Source: Streptomyces sp. SAI-127
Lineage (GTDB): Bacteria > Actinomycetota > Actinomycetes > Streptomycetales > Streptomycetaceae
Direction: 5' to 3'
Length of the DNA stretch: 64,000 bases
Assembly: GCF_029894425.1 (NCBI RefSeq)
Contig: NZ_JARXYJ010000001.1
Coordinates: 8,328,501-8,392,500, forward strand
This document shows positions 42,581 to 51,522 of this stretch, one piece after another. A model generated the notes under the pieces. That model had not been told where the DNA came from and made no database searches. It saw nothing but the letters and a program-made list of their open reading frames with translations. Position 1 is the first letter of the stretch. Each line of letters starts with the position of its first letter. The translations under genes and the position numbers were made by a program.

Positions 42581-43939
42581 GTGGCAGAACGCACACCCCC
42601 GCTCGGCGTCGAGGAGCTGCACGCCCTCGTCGCGAGCGGTGAGATCGACACCGTCGTCCTGGCCTTCCCCGACATGCAGGGCCGGCTCCAGGGCAAGCGG
42701 TTCGCCGCCCGCTTCTTCCTCGACGAGGTACTCCACCACGGCACCGAGGGCTGCAACTACCTCCTCGCCGTCGACACCGAGATGAACACTGTCGACGGCT
42801 ACGCGATGTCGTCCTGGGACCGGGGGTACGGCGACTTCGCCATGCGCCCCGACCTGAGCACCCTGCGCCGCGTGCCGTGGAACGCCGGTACGGCCCTGCT
42901 GGTCGCCGATCTCGCCTGGGAGGACGGTTCCCCGGTCGTCGCCGCGCCCCGCCAGATCCTGCGCCGCCAGCTGGAGCGGCTCGCCGAACTCGGCTACACC
43001 GCCCAGGTCGGCACCGAGCTGGAGTTCATCGTCTTCAAGGACACCTACGAGCAGGCCTGGGACGCCAACTACCGAGGGCTGACGCCGGCGAACCAGTACA
43101 ACATCGACTACTCGGTGCTGGGCACCGGCCGCATCGAGCCCCTGCTCCGCCGTATCCGCAACGAAATGGCGGCCGCCGGGCTCACCGTCGAGTCCGCCAA
43201 GGGTGAGTGCAACCCCGGCCAGCACGAGATCGCCTTCCGCTACGACGAGGCCGTCGTCACCTGCGACCAGCACGCCGTCTACAAGACCGGTGCCAAGGAG
43301 ATCGCCGCCCAGGAGGGCATGTCGCTCACCTTCATGGCCAAGTACAACGAGCGCGAGGGCAACTCCTGCCACATCCACCTCTCGCTCGCCGACGCCGCCG
43401 GAAACAACGCGATGGCCGGCCCGGACGGGATGTCGGACGTGATGCGGTACTTCCTCGCGGGGCAGCTGGCGGCCCTCAGGGACTTCTCGCTCCTCTACGC
43501 TCCCAACATCAACTCCTACAAGCGGTTCCAGCCGGGCTCCTTCGCCCCCACGGCCGTGGCGTGGGGCCACGACAACCGCACCTGCGCCCTGCGGGTCGTG
43601 GGACACGGCCGCTCCCTGCGCTTCGAGAACCGGCTGCCCGGCGGTGACGTCAACCCGTACCTCGCGGTCGCCGGGCTGGTCGCGGCCGGGCTGTACGGCA
43701 TCGAGCAGAAGCTGGAGCTGCCGGAGGTCTGCACCGGCAACGCCTACACCGCCGACTACGCCCACGTCCCCACCACCCTGCGCGAGGCCGCCGAGCTCTG
43801 GGAGAACAGCCCGATCGCCAAGGCCGCCTTCGGCGACGAGGTCGTCGCGCACTACCGCAACATGGCCCGCGTCGAGCTCGAAGCCTTCGACGCGGCGGTC
43901 ACCGACTGGGAGCTGCGCCGCTCCTTCGAACGTCTGTGA
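42581..43939 (+). CDS. glnA4: Glutamine-synthetase-like gamma-glutamyl-amine ligase (GlnA4-like)
   Basis: The 452-residue enzyme of the GS fold has the beta-grasp N-terminus (residues 1-100) and catalytic motifs GTELEFIVFKD, ECNPGQHEIAFRY, NSCHIHLSL and RFENRLPGGDVNPYLA. It lacks the adenylylation-loop sequence of true GSI. The gene order (PuuD-like hydrolase, FadR regulator, this ligase, aldehyde dehydrogenase, SDR) matches, from memory, the S. coelicolor glnA4 locus, whose product glutamylates ethanolamine. GTG 42581 has AAGGAG upstream. Two AGCAAT repeats (42506 and 42519) in the short promoter are possible regulator contacts. The substrate remains an inference. Confidence 0.85.
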   Translation: MAERTPPLGVEELHALVASGEIDTVVLAFPDMQGRLQGKRFAARFFLDEVLHHGTEGCNYLLAVDTEMNTVDGYAMSSWDRGYGDFAMRPDLSTLRRVPWNAGTALLVADLAWEDGSPVVAAPRQILRRQLERLAELGYTAQVGTELEFIVFKDTYEQAWDANYRGLTPANQYNIDYSVLGTGRIEPLLRRIRNEMAAAGLTVESAKGECNPGQHEIAFRYDEAVVTCDQHAVYKTGAKEIAAQEGMSLTFMAKYNEREGNSCHIHLSLADAAGNNAMAGPDGMSDVMRYFLAGQLAALRDFSLLYAPNINSYKRFQPGSFAPTAVAWGHDNRTCALRVVGHGRSLRFENRLPGGDVNPYLAVAGLVAAGLYGIEQKLELPEVCTGNAYTADYAHVPTTLREAAELWENSPIAKAAFGDEVVAHYRNMARVELEAFDAAVTDWELRRSFERL

Positions 43940-45333
43940 AAGGTACTTCGTTGTCCCCGTCGTCCTACGAGCACGAGCTGACCGTCCTCAACCCGGCCAC
44001 CGAGGAGGTCGTCGCCACCGTCCCCGCCGCCACCGCGGCCGACGTGGACGCGGCCGTCGCCAGCGCCGCGAAGGCGCAGGCGAAGTGGGCCGCGCTCGCG
44101 CCCGCCGACCGGGCCCGGCTGCTGCGCCGGTTCGCCGACGTCGTCGACCAGCACGTCGAGGAACTGGCCCGGTTGGAGGTCCGCGAGGCCGGTCACCTCC
44201 TCGGCAACGCCCGCTGGGAGGCGGGCAACGTCCGTGATCTGCTGGCCTATGCGGCCGGGGGAGTGGAGCGGCTGAACGGCCGCCAGATCCCGGTCCCCGG
44301 CGGACTCGACGTCACGATCCTCGAACCGCTCGGTGTCGTCGGGGTCATCGCGCCCTGGAACTTCCCCCTGCCCATCGCGGCCTGGGGTACGGCGCCCGCG
44401 CTCGCCGCCGGCAACGCCGTCGTCCTCAAGCCCGCCGAGACGACCCCGCTCACCGCCCTGCGGCTCGCCGAACTCGCCCTGGCGGCAGGGCTCCCGGAGG
44501 GCCTGTTCCAGGTGCTGCCGGGCCACGGCCCGGTCGCGGGCACCGCCCTCGTCGAGCACCCCGGAGTCGCGAAGATCGTGTTCACCGGCTCCACCGCCAC
44601 CGGCCGTGCCGTCATGGAGGGCTGCGCCCGCCAGGTCAAGCCGGTCACCCTCGAACTCGGCGGCAAGAGCCCCAACATCGTCTTCGCGGACGCGGACCTG
44701 CGCACGGCCGTCGACCCCTTCTCCTTCCTCGACAACTCCGGCCAGGACTGCTGCGCCCGCACCCGGATCCTGGTCCAGGAGTCGGTCTACGACGAGGTCC
44801 TCGAACTGCTCGCCGAGGCGGTGAACGCCGTGGTCGTGGGCGACCCCGCCGACGAGAAGACCCAGATGGGCCCGCTGATCTCCCGCCGGCAGCTGGAGCG
44901 CGTACGCGCACTGGTCCCCGCCGACGCCCCCGGCCTGCGCGGCAGCGCGCCCGACGGGCCCGGCTTCTGGTTCGCGCCGACCGTCCTCACCGGCGAGGCG
45001 CCCGACTCCGAGGCCGCCCGCGAGGAGATCTTCGGCCCGGTCGCCGTCCTGCTGCCCTTCACCGACGAGGAGGACGCGATCCGGCTCGCCAACGACACCC
45101 CGTACGGCCTCTCCGGTTCCCTGTGGACCCGCGACCTCGGCCGCGCCCTGCGCGTCTCCCGGGCGGTCAAGGCGGGCAACCTGTCCGTCAACTCCCACTC
45201 CAGCGTCCGCTACTGGACCCCCTTCGGCGGCTACAAGCAGTCCGGACTCGGCCGCGAGCTCGGCCCGGACGCCCTGACCGCCTTCACCGAAACCAAGAAC
45301 GTCTTCATCAGCACGGAGGGCCCCGCACAGTGA
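43936..45333 (+). CDS. Aldehyde dehydrogenase (NAD(P)-dependent)
   Basis: The 465-residue enzyme has the ALDH signature residues: FTGSTATGR coenzyme loop, general-base Glu in LELGGKSPN and catalytic Cys in NSGQDCCART. In this cluster it should oxidise a gamma-glutamyl aldehyde made after glutamylation of the amine. GTG 43936 overlaps the ligase stop as GTGA; TTG 43951, with AAAGG upstream, is a good alternative start. It overlaps the SDR gene by 4 bp. Confidence 0.93.
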   Translation: MKGTSLSPSSYEHELTVLNPATEEVVATVPAATAADVDAAVASAAKAQAKWAALAPADRARLLRRFADVVDQHVEELARLEVREAGHLLGNARWEAGNVRDLLAYAAGGVERLNGRQIPVPGGLDVTILEPLGVVGVIAPWNFPLPIAAWGTAPALAAGNAVVLKPAETTPLTALRLAELALAAGLPEGLFQVLPGHGPVAGTALVEHPGVAKIVFTGSTATGRAVMEGCARQVKPVTLELGGKSPNIVFADADLRTAVDPFSFLDNSGQDCCARTRILVQESVYDEVLELLAEAVNAVVVGDPADEKTQMGPLISRRQLERVRALVPADAPGLRGSAPDGPGFWFAPTVLTGEAPDSEAAREEIFGPVAVLLPFTDEEDAIRLANDTPYGLSGSLWTRDLGRALRVSRAVKAGNLSVNSHSSVRYWTPFGGYKQSGLGRELGPDALTAFTETKNVFISTEGPAQ

Positions 45334-46112
45334 CCGATCAGATCGTGTGCCGTCGTCTCGTCGGCCGCACCGCCGTCATCACCGGAGCCGGCAGCGGCAT
45401 CGGTCTCGCCACCGCCCGCCGGCTCGCCTCCGAGGGCGCCAACGTCGTCTGCGCCGACGTCGACGAGCCCCGCGGCAAGGCCGCCGCCGACGAGGTCGGC
45501 GGGCTCTTCGTCAAGGTCGACGTGACCGACCCGGAGCAGGTCGAGGCCCTGTTCAAGACGGCGTACGACACCTACGGCAGCGTCGACGTCGCCTTCAACA
45601 ACGCGGGCATCTCCCCGCCCGACGACGACTCCATCCTGGAGACCGGCCTCGAGGCCTGGAAGCGCGTCCAGGAGGTCAACCTGACCTCGGTCTACCTGTG
45701 CTGCAAGGCCGCGATCCCCTACATGCGGCGCCAGGGCAAGGGCTCCATCATCAACACGGCGTCCTTCGTGGCCCGGATGGGCGCGGCGACCTCGCAGATC
45801 TCCTACACCGCCTCGAAGGGCGGCGTGCTCGCCATGTCCCGCGAACTGGGCGTGCAGTTCGCGAGGGAGGGCATCCGCGTGAACGCTCTCTGCCCGGGCC
45901 CGGTCAACACCCCGCTGCTCCAGGAGCTGTTCGCCAAGGACCCCGAGCGGGCCGCGCGCCGGCTCGTGCACATTCCGGTCGGCAGGTTCGCCGAGGCCGA
46001 GGAGATCGCCGCCGCCGTCGCCTTCCTGGCCAGCGACGACTCCTCCTTCGTCAACGCCAGCGACTTCCTCGTGGACGGCGGCATCTCGGGGGCGTACGTC
46101 ACACCGCTGTAG
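45330..46112 (+). CDS. Short-chain dehydrogenase/reductase
   Basis: The 260-residue classical SDR has TGAGSGIG near residue 18, NNAG (FNNAGIS), and catalytic Tyr-Lys in SYTASKGG. It probably oxidises the alcohol of a gamma-glutamyl-amino-alcohol to the aldehyde used by the neighbouring ALDH, which would fit ethanolamine as the amine. GTG 45330 overlaps the ALDH stop. A 7-bp stem (46107-46126) follows its stop. Confidence 0.92.
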   Translation: MTDQIVCRRLVGRTAVITGAGSGIGLATARRLASEGANVVCADVDEPRGKAAADEVGGLFVKVDVTDPEQVEALFKTAYDTYGSVDVAFNNAGISPPDDDSILETGLEAWKRVQEVNLTSVYLCCKAAIPYMRRQGKGSIINTASFVARMGAATSQISYTASKGGVLAMSRELGVQFAREGIRVNALCPGPVNTPLLQELFAKDPERAARRLVHIPVGRFAEAEEIAAAVAFLASDDSSFVNASDFLVDGGISGAYVTPL

Positions 46113-46133
46113 GTCTCGCCCTACAGTGCCCCC

Positions 46134-46892
46134 ATGAGCAGGACGCTCCCGCCCGGCTGGTACCCGGACCCCGACGCTCCGCACCTGGAGCGCTGGTGGG
46201 ACGGGACGGCCTGGACGGACCACCGGCGCGCCCCGGCGGGCCCCGGCCCGCCGCGGCCGGCCGGCGGGGCCTCGGGGCGCGCGAAGGCCGTGGCCCTGAC
46301 GACCTCGGGAGTCGTCCTCGTGGCCGCGATCGTCAGCGGGGCCTTCGCCCTCGCCCGGGGCGACGGGGACGACGTCGTGGCGGACACGGCACCGACGGTC
46401 GCGACGCCCCCGCCTTCCACGGCCTCCCCGGCCCCGTCCCGCCTGGACGACGAACTCGACGGCATCAGCCTGCCGTTGCCCGAGGGCTGGGTCCCCGCGA
46501 AGTACGTCACCCGCGACAACGTCGTGATGACCACCGACGGCGGCAGGGTCTTCACACGCACTCTGCCCGCGACCCCCGGGGTGTCCCCGGCATCCCTCGC
46601 GAAGAAGGACATACGGCAGGCCGCCGACAGTTCCTACGCCGGCATCCGCACCCACCGGGTCGTCGGATCGGAGCCCGTCGCCGTCGCCGGATGCACCGGA
46701 TACCAGGTGCGCTGGCGGGTGAAGACGGCCCAGGGGGCCGAGGGTTACGTCCAGTCGCTGGCCTTCACGCCCGCCCCCGGCGGACCCCGGAACGCCGTCG
46801 TCGTCCGCTTCGCCTTCGACGCGGGTCCTGACGGGCCGCCGCTCGCCGACATGGACCGGATCACCAACGGGATCCGGTCGCTCGGCCGTTGA
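46134..46892 (+). CDS. DUF2510 membrane protein
   Basis: The 252-residue protein has an N-terminal DUF2510 motif (LPPGWYPDPDAPHLERWWDG), one membrane helix at about 53-76 (VALTTSGVVLVAAIVSGAFA) and an extracytoplasmic domain of about 170 residues with no known motif. The N-terminus should face the cytoplasm. Function unknown. It starts 21 bp after the SDR gene but is unrelated to the amine pathway by content. It converges on a PLP enzyme gene with one base between stops. Confidence 0.82.
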   Translation: MSRTLPPGWYPDPDAPHLERWWDGTAWTDHRRAPAGPGPPRPAGGASGRAKAVALTTSGVVLVAAIVSGAFALARGDGDDVVADTAPTVATPPPSTASPAPSRLDDELDGISLPLPEGWVPAKYVTRDNVVMTTDGGRVFTRTLPATPGVSPASLAKKDIRQAADSSYAGIRTHRVVGSEPVAVAGCTGYQVRWRVKTAQGAEGYVQSLAFTPAPGGPRNAVVVRFAFDAGPDGPPLADMDRITNGIRSLGR

Positions 46893-46893
46893 C

Positions 46894-48096
46894 CTAGAGG
46901 AACGTGTGACCTTCCCCGCGGTACGTCGGAACGGTCGCCGTCACCGCGTCCCCCTCGATCAGGTGCAGCCTCTCGAACCGCTCGCACAGCTCACCGGCCT
47001 TGGCGTGCCGGAACCACACCTTGTCGCCGAGCAACAGATCGTCCGCGGGCGCGCCGAGCAGCGGGGTCTGCACCTCGCCGGGCCCCTCCTGCGGGTCGTA
47101 CTTCAGCCCCTCCGGCAGATACGGCACCGGCAGCCGGTCGGGTCCGGCCGCGCCGGAGGCCGGGTAGCCACCGCCGAGGACGGTCACGACGCCGACCCCC
47201 GGCCTGCGCACGACGGGCTGGGCGAAGAGCGCGGCCGGACGCCCGCTGAAGGACGTGTAGTTGTCGAACAGCCTCGGGACGTACAGCCCCGACCCGGCGC
47301 CGATCTCCGTGACGGCGTCCTCGGTGGCGGTGTGCTGCACACTGCCCGTGCCCCCGCCGTTGACGAACTCCAGGTCCGGTACGACGGCCCGCACCGCGCG
47401 CACGACCGCGGCGCGCCGCTCGGCGAGCTCCCGGCGGGCGGTGGCCTGCATCAGCCGGACGGCCCGGGAACGCAACGGCCGTCCGGCCACCGAGTCCCCG
47501 ACACCGGCGATGTGCCCCTCGTAGGCCATGATCCCCACGACCTTGAACCCGGGCCGCCGGGCCACCGCGCGTGCCATGTCGGCGACCTGGGCGGGGGAGT
47601 GCAGCGGCGAACGCCGGGCACCGACCCGCACCTTGCCGCCGAGCAGCTTCAGCGAGGTGTCCAACTCCAGGCAGACCCGGATGACTTCGGAGCCGCCCGC
47701 GCGGGCCCCGTCGATGAAGGCGAGCTGCGCCGGGTCGTCGACCATCACCGTCACGGCGGCGGCGAGCTTGGGATCGGCGGCGAGTTCGGCGTATCCGGCG
47801 CGGTCGGCGGAGGGGTAGGCGAGCAGGATGTCGTCGAAGCCGCCCCGGGCCAGCCACAGGGACTCGGCGAGGGTGAACGACATGATCCCCGCGAAGCCGT
47901 CCTTGGCCAGGACGCGTTCGAGCAGCGCCCGGCACCGCACGGACTTGCTGGCGACGCGGATGGGTTTCCCCGCCGCCCGGCGGACGAGATCGTCCGCGTT
48001 GGCGTCGAAGGCGTCCAGGTCCACGATCGCGAGTGGGGCGTCGATATGGGCGGTGGCCTGGTCGTAACGGGCCCGGTCGGCGGCGCGCGCAGTCAT
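46894..48096 (-). CDS. PLP-dependent amino acid deaminase / D-threonine-aldolase-like protein
   Basis: The 400-residue fold-type III PLP enzyme has an alanine-racemase N-terminal barrel with the Schiff-base Lys at K51 (RVASKSVRC), and a C-terminal DSD1-like metal-binding domain (VWFRHAKAGELCERFERLHL). Relatives act on D-amino acids (D-threonine aldolase, D-serine dehydratase) or deaminate amino acids; the substrate is not clear. ATG 48096 fits the family start. Confidence 0.87.
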   Translation of the reverse strand: MTARAADRARYDQATAHIDAPLAIVDLDAFDANADDLVRRAAGKPIRVASKSVRCRALLERVLAKDGFAGIMSFTLAESLWLARGGFDDILLAYPSADRAGYAELAADPKLAAAVTVMVDDPAQLAFIDGARAGGSEVIRVCLELDTSLKLLGGKVRVGARRSPLHSPAQVADMARAVARRPGFKVVGIMAYEGHIAGVGDSVAGRPLRSRAVRLMQATARRELAERRAAVVRAVRAVVPDLEFVNGGGTGSVQHTATEDAVTEIGAGSGLYVPRLFDNYTSFSGRPAALFAQPVVRRPGVGVVTVLGGGYPASGAAGPDRLPVPYLPEGLKYDPQEGPGEVQTPLLGAPADDLLLGDKVWFRHAKAGELCERFERLHLIEGDAVTATVPTYRGEGHTFL

Positions 48097-48366
48097 GAAC
48101 GCAGCCTGCCAGACAGGATTACCGCAGGGTAGGGGGACGTTCCGGGCAGATGCCCCCGGCCTGGCGGACTGGTTCCCGTTCGCCCAGGAACAACCCGTAG
48201 AGTGACGCGCACGCACGCAGGGCTGTACGCCCCCCGTCGCCGCCGCGCCGGGATGCCGGCCCTTCCGTGCGGGTATGCGTGCCCGGACGGCTGTCTTCCC
48301 TGCCGGCGACTCCGACGAGGGCCCGCGCACGACCGATCGGCCCGGACATGAGGAAACGGGGGGTGC

Positions 48367-50328
48367 ATGAGCACCGAAGCACGTCGCGCCTCGATTCCTC
48401 CACGCCCGACGACCCCACCGAGGCCGGCCCAGCCGCCGACGGCGGGCGAGGACGGGCCGGGCTCGGAGCCGTCCGAGGAGTCGGGGCGCCCGGAAGCCGT
48501 CGAGCCGGGCCGGCGGGAGATCGTCGAGCCGGGCGGGCGGATGAACGAGGACAGCGACTGGCAGGCGTTCGGCGAGCGGAGCCGACGAGGCCCGGCAGCG
48601 CAGGGTCGGGCGACGTTCGGCGGGTTCGACTGGCAGGGGTCCGGGGAGAGCGGCGCACGGATGTCCGGCGGTCCGGACACCTCGGGTCGCCAGGCATCCG
48701 GTGACCCGGGCCGACAGGACGCCACCGCTGCGGCGCGACGGGAGACCGACGTGCCGGGCGGGGAGCGGTCCCAGGCAACGGGTGCCACCGGTCGGCCACC
48801 GATACGAACGACCGACGACACGGGCTCCGGCGCCACGCCACCGCACCCCACCGGCGCCCCCTCCGACACCCGGAACTCGGGCACCCCGTTCCCCGGCAGC
48901 ACCCCGCCCCCGCCCCCGGCCTCGGCCCGCTTCCCGGACACCCCTCCGGCGGGTTCGCCGTCGGTGTCCGGTGTCGTGCCGCCCCGGCCCGGTTCTCAGC
49001 CCCCCGTGCCCCCGCGTCGTACCGCCGCCCCCGCCGAGAGCGCGTCCGAGACGACCTTCCGGATGCGGCCGGTGCCGGCGGCTCGTGACGGGCGGACCGG
49101 CTCGGCGTCCGCGTCCTCCGCGTCGAGGGGGGCTTCCGGCGGCACCGCCGTACCGCCCGTGCCCGACGCCCGCCCAGGCTCCGGTCCCGGTCGTCCCGGA
49201 GCCGATCCGAACCGTCCCGGTGCCGCCGCAGGGCCGCAGGCCGCCGCACGGCCGGGTGCGCCCGCCCGCCCCGGATTCCCGCCGCGCCCCACGCGTGAGG
49301 CGTCGGGCGCCGGTGCCATGCGCACGCCCTCGGCGCCCGCGGGTCCGCCGACCGTGCCTCCCCCGCCCGCGGGTCCGCCGACGCCCCCGGCGCCCACCAG
49401 CCGGCCTTCCACGCCCCCGACGTCCACAGAATCGTCGGCCACCTCCCTCGCGCCCGACCCCGCCCTCTCCTGGAGCGCTCCCCTGCCCCCGCCTGCCGGA
49501 ACGCCCGGCGACGGGCGGCCGGTCGTGTCGTTCGGGGAGCCCGAGGTCGGCTACAAGGAGCGGTCGTGGGCGGTGCGGATTCCTCCCCGGATCGCCGCCG
49601 TGGCCGCGTGCGCCGTGCTCGGGCTCGGGCTCATCGGCGGTGCCGTGACCGGGAGTTGGCTGATCGGGGACTCCGGGGACGAAGGCGGCGGCGACAGGTT
49701 CGCCCAGGCCGGTGAGCTGTGGCACAGCGTGCCCGTCGACCAGCTGTTCCCGCCGATCGTGGACGGCCAGGGCGCCGGGCCCGGCGGAGCCGACCGCACC
49801 TGGACGCGGATCGCCGTCGCCCCCGACAGCGGCTGCACGAACGCCTTCGACCCCCTGCTGCGCAAGGCTCTCGCCCCCGTCGGCTGCGAACGCCTCCTGC
49901 GCGCCACCTACACGGACGCCACCCAGAGCTACGTCACCACCGTCGGCCTCCTCTTCACCGACGCCGACGCCACCGCCATGCGCGAACTCGACACCCGCTT
50001 CACCCGAGAGGGCCTGGCCGACCGCACCGACCTGATGCCCCTCCCGTACGCCGCGAAGAACACCCTCGCCGCGGACTTCGGTGCGGCGCAGCGGGCCTCC
50101 TGGACGATCTCCGTCCTCACCGACGCCCCCGTGGTCGCGTTCGCCGTCTCCGGCTGGGCGGACGGCCGTACGGTCGACACCCCGGAGCCCGCCGAGAAGG
50201 CCATGGAGTCCGGCGACACCACCCCCGCCGCCCAGGCCGGTCTCGGCAACGAGGCCCAGGGGCTGGCCGACCGTGTCGAACGCGCCCTGCGCAAGACCGT
50301 CACCTCGCCCCCGGAGCAGTCCTCATGA
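48367..50328 (+). CDS. Proline-rich single-span membrane protein, unknown
   Basis: The 653-residue protein is disordered over its first 395 residues (Pro, Ser, Gly, Arg and Thr-rich; several PPPPAG-type runs). One membrane helix follows at about 410-435 (AACAVLGLGLIGGAVTGSWL), then an extracytoplasmic domain of about 215 residues with two Cys near 497 and 512. The mycosin gene overlaps its stop by ATGA, so the two proteins are likely partners, perhaps with the surface domain as substrate or anchor. ATG 48367 is plausible but the low-complexity N-terminus makes the start uncertain. Confidence 0.78.
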   Translation: MSTEARRASIPPRPTTPPRPAQPPTAGEDGPGSEPSEESGRPEAVEPGRREIVEPGGRMNEDSDWQAFGERSRRGPAAQGRATFGGFDWQGSGESGARMSGGPDTSGRQASGDPGRQDATAAARRETDVPGGERSQATGATGRPPIRTTDDTGSGATPPHPTGAPSDTRNSGTPFPGSTPPPPPASARFPDTPPAGSPSVSGVVPPRPGSQPPVPPRRTAAPAESASETTFRMRPVPAARDGRTGSASASSASRGASGGTAVPPVPDARPGSGPGRPGADPNRPGAAAGPQAAARPGAPARPGFPPRPTREASGAGAMRTPSAPAGPPTVPPPPAGPPTPPAPTSRPSTPPTSTESSATSLAPDPALSWSAPLPPPAGTPGDGRPVVSFGEPEVGYKERSWAVRIPPRIAAVAACAVLGLGLIGGAVTGSWLIGDSGDEGGGDRFAQAGELWHSVPVDQLFPPIVDGQGAGPGGADRTWTRIAVAPDSGCTNAFDPLLRKALAPVGCERLLRATYTDATQSYVTTVGLLFTDADATAMRELDTRFTREGLADRTDLMPLPYAAKNTLAADFGAAQRASWTISVLTDAPVVAFAVSGWADGRTVDTPEPAEKAMESGDTTPAAQAGLGNEAQGLADRVERALRKTVTSPPEQSS

Positions 50329-51509
50329 GCGTCACGACCCGCCGGGCAGGTCTCCTGAGCGTCCTCCTCGCCGCCTCCGTCGCCCTCGTCCCGCCCACCG
50401 CCGCGCACGCCGACGGAATCCGCGCCAAGCAGTGGGCCCTGGAGGCCATGCACACCCAGGAGGCCTGGCAGACCACCAAGGGCGCGGGCGTCACCGTCGC
50501 CGTCCTGGACACCGGCGTCGAGAACGACCACCCCGACCTCGTCGGCAACGTCCTCACCGGCAAGGACATGATCGGATTCGGAGCCGTGCGAGGGCAGCGG
50601 CCCTGGGCGCGGCACGGCACCGCCATGGCCGGCATCATCGCCGGTCACGGACACGGCGTGGCCAACGGCGACGGTGTCATGGGCATCGCCCCCGAGGCCA
50701 AGATCCTCCCTGTCCGCGTGATCCTGGAGGACGGCGACCCGGCCCGCTCCAGGGCCCGCAACACCCGCGGCAACGCCCTGGCCGAGGGCATCCGCTGGGC
50801 CGCCGACCACGGCGCCGACGTCATCAACCTCTCCCTGGGCGACGACTCCGCCTCCGCGCACCCCGAGGCCGGGGAGGACGACGCCGTCCAGTACGCGCTG
50901 GGGAAGGGCGCCGTCGTCGTCGCCTCGGCGGGCAACGGCGGCGAGAAGGGCGACCACATCTCCTACCCGGCCGCCTATCCGGGCGTGATCGCCGCCACCG
51001 CCGTCGACAAGTTCGGCACCCGCGCCTCGTTCTCCACCCGCCGCTGGTACGCCACGGTCGCGGCCCCCGGTGACGACGTCGTCATCGCCGACCCCGACCA
51101 CAAGTACTACGAGGGCTGGGGAACCAGCGCCGCCTCCGCGTTCGTCTCGGGCGCGGTCGCCCTCGTCAAGGCCGCCCACCCGGACCTGACGCCCGCACAG
51201 ATAAAGAAGCTCCTGGAGGACACGGCCCGCAACGCCCCCTCGGGCGGCCGCGACGACTCCCGCGGCTTCGGCTTCGTCGACCCCGCGGCAGCATTGAAGG
51301 CCGCGGCCCGCCTGAAGCCGGAGGGCCTGCAGCCGGCGTCCTACGGCGAGAAGTACTTCGGCTCCGGCCCGGATGCAGCCAAGTCGGACAGTGACACGGC
51401 CACTTGGGCGGCCCCGCTCGCGGGCGGCCTGGGCGTGGCCCTGCTGATCACCGGGGTGGTCCTGTGGCGCGGCCGCCGGGGCCCTCGCCGGTCCTACGAG
51501 GGTTTCTGA
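50325..51509 (+). CDS. Mycosin-like subtilase (type VII secretion-type serine protease)
   Basis: The 394-residue protease has a signal peptide (residues 1-30, ending TAAHADG), catalytic Asp62 (AVLDTGVEN), His97 (RHGTAMAG) and Ser268 (GTSAASAFVSG). A Pro/Gly linker and a C-terminal membrane anchor (ATWAAPLAGGLGVALLITGV) leave the catalytic domain outside the cell, as in mycosins. No other ESX/T7SS genes (EccC, EsxA/B) lie in the window. The gene is coupled to the upstream Pro-rich membrane protein gene. Confidence 0.92.
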   Translation: MSVTTRRAGLLSVLLAASVALVPPTAAHADGIRAKQWALEAMHTQEAWQTTKGAGVTVAVLDTGVENDHPDLVGNVLTGKDMIGFGAVRGQRPWARHGTAMAGIIAGHGHGVANGDGVMGIAPEAKILPVRVILEDGDPARSRARNTRGNALAEGIRWAADHGADVINLSLGDDSASAHPEAGEDDAVQYALGKGAVVVASAGNGGEKGDHISYPAAYPGVIAATAVDKFGTRASFSTRRWYATVAAPGDDVVIADPDHKYYEGWGTSAASAFVSGAVALVKAAHPDLTPAQIKKLLEDTARNAPSGGRDDSRGFGFVDPAAALKAAARLKPEGLQPASYGEKYFGSGPDAAKSDSDTATWAAPLAGGLGVALLITGVVLWRGRRGPRRSYEGF

Positions 51510-51522
51510 GCGGGGCGACGCC

